64,000 nt of DNA from Myxococcales bacterium (lineage in GTDB: Bacteria; Myxococcota_A; Polyangia; Polyangiales; Polyangiaceae): NCBI GenBank assembly GCA_016794345.1, contig JAEUKE010000142.1, positions 61,162 to 125,161 on the forward strand, in the 5' to 3' direction. Position numbers and translations under genes: made by a program. Position 1 is the stretch's first letter, and each line of letters starts with the position of its first letter. This document shows, piece by piece, positions 1 to 7,564 of this stretch. Below the pieces are notes generated by a model that ran no database searches, was not told the origin of the DNA, and worked only from the letters and a program-made list of their open reading frames with translations.

Positions 1-20
1 ACCAGGATCGTCGCGCGGCC

Positions 21-371
21 GTGGGTCGAGACGCGTCCGTGACGCCTGGTACGACCCTCGCTTCGTCCCGTGGAACGGAGCTTCACGCAGAGGAAAACGT
101 TGGCTCCAGGGGACTCGTCAGGGTCGAAAGCGAGGACGGCATGGTGCTCGACTTGAGCGATGAAGAAGCGCGCTTGCTCCAGCTCCACCTGGAGCGCCAC
201 ATCAAACGCGTAGACGACGAGCTCATCCGCACGGATAGTCGTCAGATGCAGCGGGACCTGGCGCACGACGAGAGCCGTCTCGTGAGCATTCTCGAGAAGC
301 TCGATGCGCGCCTGGACGCGTCGACGTCGTCACCGGATGCGGACGAGCACGCAGTCTCCCGACCGTCCTAG
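21..371 (+). CDS. Small hypothetical protein, acidic/charged
   Basis: A 116-residue frame opening at a GTG close to the window edge. The first 30 or so residues are compositionally odd, and the true start may be an internal GTG or ATG near 115-140. From about residue 33 onward it looks like a compact helical domain rich in Glu, Asp, Arg and Leu (for example DLSDEEARLLQLHLERHI), followed by a low-complexity Ser/Asp tail. No family recognised. Its last 42 bases overlap the 3' end of the convergent membrane-protein gene, so the exact end deserves care. Function unknown. Confidence 0.55.
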   Translation: MGRDASVTPGTTLASSRGTELHAEENVGSRGLVRVESEDGMVLDLSDEEARLLQLHLERHIKRVDDELIRTDSRQMQRDLAHDESRLVSILEKLDARLDASTSSPDADEHAVSRPS

Positions 372-1790
372 CTCCTCGACTGGCTGGAGCTTCGCGAGCA
401 GCGGCTCGGGGGCCCGGCACAGCCACACGACGTCCGCCTCTGCGCGCAGCCGCGTGGTGTCCACCGAGTCGAGCTCGCCGGTCTTGAACCGGTGCGCCGC
501 GTAGCGCGGCGTCGTGTGCGCGAGGGGCTGCACGCCACGAATGGCGTAGAGCGTCGGCACCACCGCTTGCCGGTCGATCGCGGCGAGGGCGGGCGCGTGC
601 AGCAGCGCGAGCTGACGCAGCCTGGTGGACCGCGGAGCCCTCGGATCCAGGAAGGTCACGTTGGCCACCACGTCTCGGTCGGCGATGTGTCGCAAGAGCG
701 CCCGCTGCTCGCCGAGCTCACGGCCGAGCTCGAGCCAGCTCCGCGTCACGAGCAGCTGCCTCCCGAGCAACGCGGCAAATGCCAGTGCGACGACCGGGGC
801 CGCACGCAGGACCGGCAGCTCCTTCGCGCGCGGGGAGAAGAGCGCGAAGACCCAGGCCCCGAGCGCGTACCGACCGTTCGCCTCGTAGCTGCCCGCAAAG
901 TCCGAAGGGGCGACGAACACCGCCACAGCGCAGAGCGCTGCCGCGATCGACAGCGGCCGGTCGAGCTTCACCGGGCGCGCGAGGACGACCCACACCGCCG
1001 CGGCGATCATGAGGGCCGCGAGGATGGGCAGGTCGGCGCGCGGCTCGTAGCTCGGCAGGATGCTGGTCGCGAGCATGCGCACAGACGTTCCGGGCGAGGC
1101 CCAGGATTTGTCGTTGGAGCGGTCGGCGTAGACCAGGAGCCAGAGGAGGAAGTAGCCCCCTCCCGGCGCTGCGGCCGCGAGATCGCGGAGCGCTACGCGC
1201 GGACCTGCTCCCTCGAGCAGACGGGCGAGCGCGAAGCTCGCGGCGACGATGCCGAAGGTCACGATCGCGGCGGCGTGGGAGATCGCGACGAGGAGCCCGA
1301 GCCCTGCGGCGACGCCGAGCCAGGCGGTTCGCCTGGTCTGGTGGGCGCGGAGCAAGGCGGCCGTCGCGAGGAGCGCGAGGCCGACACCGAAGGTGAAGCT
1401 CGCGTAGCCGAGGAGGAACGGCTCGCACATGACGAAGAAACACGCCGCGGTCGCGCGCCATGAGAGCCTCCCCAGCGCCGCCTTGCCCAGGGCGTGACAG
1501 CCGGCCGAAAACACGAGCACGGTGAGCGCGAGGAACACGCGGCCCGCGAGCTCCGCGGACGCGACCTTGGTGAGCGGAACCGCGACCAGATCGAAGGCCA
1601 GGTTGGGGTAGGGCCCCCACGCCGAAGCGTACGCCGCGCGATACGCTTCGCTGTCTCCGAGGTGCGCGAGGACGTGGGCCCGCGCGATGTGGTTCACGTA
1701 GTCGGAGAGCGGCGGCACACCGACGACGAGAGTGGGGAGGAGGAGCAGCGCGACGGTGAAGGCGGCGGCGACGATCCGCGCGCGCGTCAC
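330..1790 (-). CDS. Multi-spanning membrane protein, GT-C glycosyltransferase-like
   Basis: 486 residues with an N-terminal signal-anchor and about ten further hydrophobic segments. Just after the first membrane segment comes PPLSDYVNHIARAHVL, a motif of acidic, Asn and His residues in the first extracytoplasmic loop. I associate this arrangement with uncharacterised membrane proteins related to GT-C glycosyltransferases, which use lipid-linked sugars. The C-terminal 130 residues look soluble and periplasmic. It is the last gene of a five-gene operon and starts inside the stop codon of the GNAT gene (4-bp ATGA overlap), so it is probably made together with the adenylation/dehydrogenase/carrier-protein set. 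Transferase activity is inference; membrane topology is what the sequence shows. Confidence 0.8.
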   Translation of the reverse strand: MTRARIVAAAFTVALLLLPTLVVGVPPLSDYVNHIARAHVLAHLGDSEAYRAAYASAWGPYPNLAFDLVAVPLTKVASAELAGRVFLALTVLVFSAGCHALGKAALGRLSWRATAACFFVMCEPFLLGYASFTFGVGLALLATAALLRAHQTRRTAWLGVAAGLGLLVAISHAAAIVTFGIVAASFALARLLEGAGPRVALRDLAAAAPGGGYFLLWLLVYADRSNDKSWASPGTSVRMLATSILPSYEPRADLPILAALMIAAAVWVVLARPVKLDRPLSIAAALCAVAVFVAPSDFAGSYEANGRYALGAWVFALFSPRAKELPVLRAAPVVALAFAALLGRQLLVTRSWLELGRELGEQRALLRHIADRDVVANVTFLDPRAPRSTRLRQLALLHAPALAAIDRQAVVPTLYAIRGVQPLAHTTPRYAAHRFKTGELDSVDTTRLRAEADVVWLCRAPEPLLAKLQPVEELGRSGDCVLVRIR

Positions 1791-2875
1791 GGCACCTCTC
1801 CGCCTTCGGAGTCACCGAACGAGTGGTGCCAGGTCTCGAGGCGCCGCAGGTGCTCGGGGTGCTCGTATTTGTTGCCGTTCAGGAAGAAAAGCGGCTTGTC
1901 GGGCAGGCGCTGGACGAAGAAGAACCGGGAGAGCGCGCCGATCAGCGGCGGAGACGTGGCCATGGTCTCCACGATCGGCACGCGGCGCGCACGATAGTGG
2001 CGGAGCGCCTCGGCGATGAGCCCGTGGAAGGCGGCGTCGTCCTCGGGCGCCGCCATCAGATCGAGGATCCGACCAGGCTCGTCGTCGGCTTCCGGCTCGC
2101 GGAGCACCGCGAAGCCGCGGATCTTGCGCGGACCGTCGGGCACCACGATGACGCGAGCGCGGAGGTGCGGCCAGCTGAGGTACCGCCAGTCGACGTAGGC
2201 GCGGTCCTTCACCGGCGCCGTCCCGAGCCGCGGGCCGACCTCCTCCGCGAAGGCGTCGAAGCGCTCGTCGGCGTGGAAGACGACCTCGGTCCTCGCGCCG
2301 CTGCGGACCGAGCGCAGCGCGAGATCACCGAGCCCGATCGCGAGCCGACCGCCGGCGCAGGCGATGGCCTTCGCGGGCGCGGGCAAGACGCGGAGCTTGT
2401 CGCGGATCAGCCGGTCGGCGTCGAGCGGGCGCACCCAACGTCGGACCCAGAGCTGATCGTATTTCCGAGCTTGCTGCAGCTTGATGTTGATGTCGTTCGT
2501 CCATAAAAGACCGCAGAAGCTCCGGCAGGTGTCCTCCACCGTCTTGTAGAGCTTCATGGTCACGAAGAAGCCGGCGCCGGACGCTTGCAGGTCGGGGTGC
2601 GCGAAGAGGTCGTGCGCAAACGCGGCCAGGTGGCGCCGGCCCTCGACGAAGAACCACGTCGGCATCCGACCCATGTGACAGAGCAGCCGGTCGCCGTCGG
2701 TCGCGACGAAGTAGGTGGGCGCGCCGTCCGAGGTCGGGTTGCCGAAGGCGATGTGCCAGATCACCTCCGTGCGGCGCTCCGCCAGGATCCGATCGAAGCC
2801 GGGACGCCGCGCGGTCAGGTCGATGAACCCGCGCCGGTCCTCCGGGACCATCGGCCGGATGATCGTCTTGCTCAT
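1787..2875 (-). CDS. GNAT-type acyl/acetyltransferase
   Basis: 362 residues, beginning with a typical GNAT opening (TIIRPMVPEDRRGFIDLTA), then an Arg-rich middle and a C-terminal half with a second GNAT-like strand-helix pattern (RARVIVVPDGPRKIRGFAVLR). The length, close to twice a single GNAT fold, suggests a duplicated or FemAB-like two-lobe transferase. It overlaps the adenylation gene upstream and the membrane-protein gene downstream by 4 bp each, so the three are translationally coupled. By context it could move the carrier-protein-bound acyl group to an amine or sugar; the acceptor is not visible in the sequence. Confidence 0.75.
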   Translation of the reverse strand: MSKTIIRPMVPEDRRGFIDLTARRPGFDRILAERRTEVIWHIAFGNPTSDGAPTYFVATDGDRLLCHMGRMPTWFFVEGRRHLAAFAHDLFAHPDLQASGAGFFVTMKLYKTVEDTCRSFCGLLWTNDINIKLQQARKYDQLWVRRWVRPLDADRLIRDKLRVLPAPAKAIACAGGRLAIGLGDLALRSVRSGARTEVVFHADERFDAFAEEVGPRLGTAPVKDRAYVDWRYLSWPHLRARVIVVPDGPRKIRGFAVLREPEADDEPGRILDLMAAPEDDAAFHGLIAEALRHYRARRVPIVETMATSPPLIGALSRFFFVQRLPDKPLFFLNGNKYEHPEHLRRLETWHHSFGDSEGGEVP

Positions 2876-4470
2876 CGCGCGGCGCTCCGGTCGGCGACAA
2901 GGCGCGCGACGAGCGCCGCCTTGTCGATCTTGCCCGTCGAGGTACGCGGGAGCTCGTCGCAGACAACGATAGGGTCCGGCACCATGTAACCAGGCAGGCT
3001 CGCGGCCAGGAGCGAGGCCACGTGGGCGCCCTCGAGCGAGGCTCCGGGCTCGGGTCGGAGGAAGGCCACGATCTCGTTCGTGATCGACGGGTGGGGGATG
3101 GCGACGACCGTCGACTCCAGGATGCCGGGGACCCTGTCGAGCGCCGTCTGCACCTCGCCGAGCTCCACGCGGAACCCCCTCGTCTTGATCATGTCGTCGC
3201 GGCGCCCCGCGAAGTAGAGCGCCCCCGAAGCGTCGCGCCGGACCACGTCGCCGGTGCGATAGACGAGGAGCTTGCTGTCGGGGATACGCGGGTCGACCAC
3301 GAACTTCTGCGCCGACCGCTCCGGATCCCGGAAGTACCCGCCCGAGGCGACTGTGGCCGCCGCGACACAGAGCTCCCCCGTCGCCTCGGGCTCGAGCATG
3401 ACACGACTGTTTTCGTCGAGGAGGAAGACCTCGAAGTTTGGCATGGGCACCCCGAGCGGGAGCGCGGCGCCGTCGTCCGCGGGGATGTCGGTCACCTCGT
3501 GCACACAGGAGGAGTTCGCTTCGGTCTGACCGTAGACGTTGAAGAGCGCCGCACCGGGCAAGACGTCGCGCAGCCTCCGGAGGAGAGGGATGGGCATCCG
3601 CTCGCCGGAGAAGACGATCGCTCGCAGCGACTCGCGCGCCGCGTTTGCGAGATCACCTTTGTCCAGGAGCAGCGCGATGGCGCTCACGACCGAGTTCCAG
3701 ATGCTCACCCGATGCTGGGCGATGGCCTGCGCCATCTTCTTCGGGAACGCGGAGTAATACTCGGGCATCACGACCACGCTCGCCCCGGCCAGGGCCGCGC
3801 AGAAGAGATCGAACACGGAGAGGTCGAAGTGGAGCGGCGCCTGACAAGCGAGGACGTCCGCGGCGGTGATCTGGAAGCGTCTCGCCGCCGGCTCCACGAA
3901 GGCGAGGCAGTTGCGGTGGGTGATGGCCACGCCCTTCGGCCTCCCGGTCGAGCCCGAGGTGTGGAGCACGTACGCGAGGTAGCCGTCGGTCACGTCGACG
4001 CGCGCGCGCACGTCGGGCTCGTAGGTGTCCAGCGAGGAGGAGGCGAGCGCGCCATCCGATGCGCTCGGCTGCCCGCTCATCAGGAGCGCCCGCGACAGCT
4101 CCGGCGCGGCCGCGCGCGCCTCTCCGAGCAGGGGCAGCTTGTCCGCCGTGGTGACGACGACCTGCGCGCCCGTGCTCGCCAGGATGAGCTCCGCCCGAGC
4201 ACGTGGCATGGATGGGTCGATCGGGACGTACGCCGCCCCGCGCATCATCACGCCGTAAGCCGCGGCGATCGCCCGGGCGCTCTTCTCCATGGTGAGGGCC
4301 ACGCGATCGCCGGGGCGGACGCCCAGGTCGGCGAGCGCGGTGGCCACGCGCGTGCTCTCGCGGAGGAGCTCCGCGTACGTGAGCTGCGCCTTCGGATCGA
4401 TCAGCGCCGTCGCGTCCGGCGAGGCCTCGGCGCTCCTTTCGAGCAGCTGATGGACGAGGAAGGCGGTCAC
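2872..4470 (-). CDS. Stand-alone amino-acid adenylation enzyme (amino acid-carrier protein ligase)
   Basis: Taken to start at the GTG that overlaps the stop of the dehydrogenase gene (GTGA), giving 532 residues, the usual length of a free-standing A domain. It carries all core motifs in order: the phosphate-binding loop HTSGSTGRPKG (170-180), HFDLSVFD (214-221) with Asp216 at the position that holds the substrate alpha-amino group in amino-acid-activating enzymes, VYGQTEANSS (312-321), YRTGDVV (404-410), GRRDDMIKTRGFRVELGE (422-439) and the catalytic-lysine motif RTSTGKIDK (Lys514). It should adenylate an amino acid and load it on the carrier protein encoded at the head of the operon. The substrate cannot be read off safely; proline is suggested by the dehydrogenase partner. 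Confidence 0.9.
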   Translation of the reverse strand: MTAFLVHQLLERSAEASPDATALIDPKAQLTYAELLRESTRVATALADLGVRPGDRVALTMEKSARAIAAAYGVMMRGAAYVPIDPSMPRARAELILASTGAQVVVTTADKLPLLGEARAAAPELSRALLMSGQPSASDGALASSSLDTYEPDVRARVDVTDGYLAYVLHTSGSTGRPKGVAITHRNCLAFVEPAARRFQITAADVLACQAPLHFDLSVFDLFCAALAGASVVVMPEYYSAFPKKMAQAIAQHRVSIWNSVVSAIALLLDKGDLANAARESLRAIVFSGERMPIPLLRRLRDVLPGAALFNVYGQTEANSSCVHEVTDIPADDGAALPLGVPMPNFEVFLLDENSRVMLEPEATGELCVAAATVASGGYFRDPERSAQKFVVDPRIPDSKLLVYRTGDVVRRDASGALYFAGRRDDMIKTRGFRVELGEVQTALDRVPGILESTVVAIPHPSITNEIVAFLRPEPGASLEGAHVASLLAASLPGYMVPDPIVVCDELPRTSTGKIDKAALVARLVADRSAAR

Positions 4471-5630
4471 AGTCCCAACAGGCTGGCGATGATGTTGCGC
4501 TGGATCTCGCTCGTCCCCGAGTAGAGCTTGCCGCCTATGGCGTCGCGGAGATCGCGCTCGACGTCGTATTCGGTCATGTAGCCGTACCCGCCGTGCACCT
4601 GCACGGCGTCCAGGCTGTTCTGGACGAACGCCTCGCTCACGTAGAGCTTCGCGATCGCGCTCTCCATCTGCGCGCGCTTCTTGTTCGCCTTCAACCAGGC
4701 CACTTTGTAGAGCGCGAGCTCCGCGAGCTCGATCCTCAGGCGCATGTCGGCGAGCTTGTGCGCCACGGCCTGGAAGCTGCCGATCGGCTTGCCGAACTGC
4801 ACGCGGTCTTTGGCGTACGCCACGCAGGTGTCGAGCTGCCGTTGCATGGCGCCGAGGTGGATCGCGAAGAGGCAGCTCCGCTCCCACTCCATCTCGGCGT
4901 TGAAGATGGCCGAGCCCTGGCCGACGCGGCCCAGCACGTTCTCGAGCGGGACCTCCACGTCCTCCAGGGTGACCTCGCCCGTCGGGGAGGTCTTCAGCCC
5001 CATCTTCTCGAGGGGCTTGCCGACGGACAGGCCCGGGGTCCCTCGGTCCACCAAGAAGCCGCTCACACCCGCCCAGCCCTTCTTCTTGTCGGTCGTTGCG
5101 AAGACGAGCAGGAGGTCGGCGACCGGAGCGTTCGACGTGAACGTCTTGCCGCCGCGCAGGACCCAGCGGTCGCCCTTCTTCTCCGCGGTGGTGGAGATGC
5201 TGAAGGCGTCGCTGCCGGCGCCGGGCTCGGTCATCGCGTGGCAGCCGATGATCTCGCCGCGGACCATGCGCGGCAAATACCTCTGCTTCTGCTCCTCGCT
5301 CCCGAACAGGAGGAGCGGGATCTCGCAGGTGAACACGTGCGAGCTGATCGAGAAGAGCAGGCCGGCGTCGAGGCAATGCCGGCCGAGCGTCTGCATCGCG
5401 ATCGTCGCGTCGACGATGTCGCGGCCGAGCCCGCCGTACGCCTCCGGCACGGGCAAGCCCATGATTCCGAAGCTGGCGCACTTGTCCCAGCCTTCACGGT
5501 AGAGCTCCCCCGACTTCTCGCGACGGCGGACTGCCGCCGCCTCCCCGTCGCCCTTCTGCAGCTCCTTGCGCGCGAAGTCCGCGACGGAGCGTCGAAAGGC
5601 CTCTTGCTCTTCGCTCAGACCGAAGTCCAA
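4467..5630 (-). CDS. Acyl-CoA dehydrogenase-family flavoenzyme, probable aminoacyl-carrier-protein oxidase
   Basis: 387 residues with the full acyl-CoA dehydrogenase fold: helical N-terminus, the flavin-binding motif MTEPGAGSDAFSI (133-145), a beta domain, RVQFGKPIGSFQAVAHKLADM (276-296), and the tail QVHGGYGYMTEYDVERDLRD (344-363). The catalytic-base site used by medium- and short-chain enzymes (YEGT) reads YSGT here (370-373), with no Glu. A Glu-Arg pair at 250-251 (EMEWERS) matches where isovaleryl-CoA dehydrogenase, and as I recall the prolyl-carrier-protein oxidases, keep their base. It lies 4 bases after the carrier-protein gene and overlaps the adenylation gene, so oxidation of a tethered aminoacyl group is more likely than beta-oxidation. 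That assignment is inference from context and motif. Confidence 0.88.
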   Translation of the reverse strand: MDFGLSEEQEAFRRSVADFARKELQKGDGEAAAVRRREKSGELYREGWDKCASFGIMGLPVPEAYGGLGRDIVDATIAMQTLGRHCLDAGLLFSISSHVFTCEIPLLLFGSEEQKQRYLPRMVRGEIIGCHAMTEPGAGSDAFSISTTAEKKGDRWVLRGGKTFTSNAPVADLLLVFATTDKKKGWAGVSGFLVDRGTPGLSVGKPLEKMGLKTSPTGEVTLEDVEVPLENVLGRVGQGSAIFNAEMEWERSCLFAIHLGAMQRQLDTCVAYAKDRVQFGKPIGSFQAVAHKLADMRLRIELAELALYKVAWLKANKKRAQMESAIAKLYVSEAFVQNSLDAVQVHGGYGYMTEYDVERDLRDAIGGKLYSGTSEIQRNIIASLLGL

Positions 5631-5634
5631 GGCG

Positions 5635-5877
5635 TCAGCCCTTCGGTCGCTTGGCTTCCACCAGGGCCCCGATGGCCTTCAACGTCTCGAAGTTGTCGGG
5701 GTCGAACTCTTCGTCCGACAGCTGGACGCCGAACCGGTCCTCGAGGAAGGAGATGAGCTTCACGATGGCCATCGAGTCGAGGAGGCCTCGCTCGAGCAGC
5801 GAGTCCGTTTCGCCCAAGCCCTTCGCCTTGTCGCTCTGGCTCGCGAAGTACTCCGCGAGGATCTGTTCGGTCGTCAT
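5635..5877 (-). CDS. Acyl/peptidyl carrier protein
   Basis: 80 residues, the standard length of a discrete carrier protein. The phosphopantetheine attachment motif is GLLDSMAIVKLISFLED, with Ser35 as the modified residue, preceded by a first helix (EQILAEYFASQ) and followed by an acidic third helix (SDEEFDPDNFETL). It is the first gene of the minus-strand operon and is followed after 4 bases by the dehydrogenase-like gene. It is presumably loaded by the adenylation enzyme of the same operon; a phosphopantetheinyl transferase is not encoded here and must come from elsewhere. Confidence 0.92.
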   Translation of the reverse strand: MTTEQILAEYFASQSDKAKGLGETDSLLERGLLDSMAIVKLISFLEDRFGVQLSDEEFDPDNFETLKAIGALVEAKRPKG

Positions 5878-5945
5878 GTCGCTCTTCGCCGTATAACCGT
5901 GAAGCTGGCGATTGTCATCGCCGGCTGGAGCCCTCCCCGCGCACC

Positions 5946-7037
5946 ATGTCCCCTCCTCGACGCATCCCCGGCCTCGACGGTCTCCGCGGGCTCAGCATCG
6001 TCATGGTCATGGCCTCGCATCTGGCGGGGAGCGCCGTCCTGGGGGGAGGCCAGATCCCTCTCGGCGCCGCCCACGCCTGGGGGAAGGTGGGGGTCCGGGT
6101 CTTCTTCGTGATCTCCGGATTTCTGATCACGAAGCTCCTCCTCGAGGAGGGCCGACGCCACGAGGGCATCTCGATCCGCGCCTTCTACGTTCGTCGCGCC
6201 TTCCGCATCCTCCCCGCGTTCTTCGTCTACCTGGTGGTCCTGCTCGGCCTGCGCGCGCTCGGCTGGGTGGCGGTGCCGGCCGACGACCTCTGGCACGCGG
6301 CCACCTACACGACGAACTTCGACGTCGAGCGCGCCTGGCTCGTCTCCCACATCTGGTCGCTCTCGGTGGAGGAGCACTACTACCTGGTCTGGCCGCTCGT
6401 GTTTGCCGTCGCGAGTCGCCGCGCGCCTTTTTTCGTCGCGCTGCTCACCTGCTTTGTATCGCCTCTCGCACGGTACGCCGTCTTCGCGTTCCTACCCGAG
6501 CACCTCGACGCGCTCGTCTGGCAGGCCACGCCGTGTGTAGCGGACAGCATCGCGACGGGCTGCATGCTCGCGTACGTGCGCGACCCCGACGCGCGCGCAT
6601 CGATCGGCCCGCTCGCGAAGCTGCTCGATCGGCTCCTCGCCTACACCCGCCGATCGGCGGCCACCTACGCCCTGCTCTTGCCGGCGTTCTTCACCTACCT
6701 GCTCGAGACCCGCCCCACGGTCTGGACCCTGGTCGCGGTGAGCTTCAGCAACGTCGCGTTTGCGGTCGTCATCGACAGGGTCGTCGCCGACCAGTCGGAC
6801 CTGGTGGGCAGGCTCCTCATGAGCCGCGTCGCGGAGCGCGTGGGTGTCCTGTCGTATTCGCTCTACCTCTGGCAACAGCTGTTCTTGCGCCAGTCCGCCG
6901 TGGAGGCGCCGTCCCCGTGGGCATTCCTCTGTGCGTTTCCGATCAACCTCGTGGCGGCGTTCGCCTGCGCCCACGTCTGCTACGAGCTGATCGAGCGTCG
7001 GGCGCTGCGCATGCGGCCGCGGTCAGCCGATCGGTAG
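5946..7037 (+). CDS. Acyltransferase family 3 (OafA/YrhL-like) integral membrane protein
   Basis: 363 residues with about ten membrane helices. The diagnostic N-terminal pattern is present: IPGLDGLRGLSIVMVMASHL, FFVISGFLITKLLLEE, FYVRRAFRILPAFFVYL and HIWSLSVEEHYYLVWPL. These are conserved features of acyltransferase 3 proteins, which move acyl groups across or at the cytoplasmic membrane onto sugars, glycans or lipids. It is transcribed divergently from the carrier-protein operon with only 68 bases between starts, so it may share regulation and could be the transferase that finally hands on the operon product. The substrate is unknown. Confidence 0.9.
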   Translation: MSPPRRIPGLDGLRGLSIVMVMASHLAGSAVLGGGQIPLGAAHAWGKVGVRVFFVISGFLITKLLLEEGRRHEGISIRAFYVRRAFRILPAFFVYLVVLLGLRALGWVAVPADDLWHAATYTTNFDVERAWLVSHIWSLSVEEHYYLVWPLVFAVASRRAPFFVALLTCFVSPLARYAVFAFLPEHLDALVWQATPCVADSIATGCMLAYVRDPDARASIGPLAKLLDRLLAYTRRSAATYALLLPAFFTYLLETRPTVWTLVAVSFSNVAFAVVIDRVVADQSDLVGRLLMSRVAERVGVLSYSLYLWQQLFLRQSAVEAPSPWAFLCAFPINLVAAFACAHVCYELIERRALRMRPRSADR

Positions 7038-7081
7038 CCCCGATTGTCCAGAGGCGCGGACCCCTGTAGCCTCGCCGATCC

Positions 7082-7540
7082 ATGGCAATCACGCTCCCCA
7101 AGGAAGCCTTCATCGCTCTCGCTGCGCTCGGCTGGGCCGACGGCAGCATTCGCGCCTCGGAGAAGGCGGGTCTCCTCAAGGCTGCATCTTCCTGCGGTGT
7201 CGCGGGAGCCGAGCTCGCGGAGGTCGAAGCGGCGCTCGACAAGCCGACGAAGCTCGAGGGCTTCGTCCCCGGCGACATGACCGACTGGCAGCGCCTGCTC
7301 ACGTACGGACTCGCGGTCTGGCTCGCCCGGCTCGACGGCGTGCAGTCGACCGACGAGAGCGACCTCCTGAAGGATCTCGCCAAGCGCCTCGATCTCGACA
7401 AGGCCAAGACCGACCGCGCGTCCGCCGCCGCCTTCGACGTCTTCTGCCTGCCGGAGGGCGGGCGGCCCGAGCGCTTCGACTTCGTCGCGCTCGAGAAGCG
7501 CATGCGCGAGAAGCTCCCGCACCTCGCTCCGAAGGACTGA
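7082..7540 (+). CDS. TerB-like helical protein
   Basis: 152 residues, all helical, resembling the TerB/DUF533 fold: an N-terminal stretch KEAFIALAALGWADGSIRASEKAGLLKA carries the acidic D-G pattern of the family's first helices, and a second acidic copy (LARLDGVQSTDESDLLKDLAKRL) follows. TerB-like proteins are often linked to stress or membrane-associated metal responses, but the role here is unknown. It stands alone, 44 bases after the acyltransferase gene and convergent with nrfA. The start ATG is the first in frame. Confidence 0.7.
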   Translation: MAITLPKEAFIALAALGWADGSIRASEKAGLLKAASSCGVAGAELAEVEAALDKPTKLEGFVPGDMTDWQRLLTYGLAVWLARLDGVQSTDESDLLKDLAKRLDLDKAKTDRASAAAFDVFCLPEGGRPERFDFVALEKRMREKLPHLAPKD

Positions 7541-7564
7541 GGCCGAGCAGGCAGCTGGTTCGGG

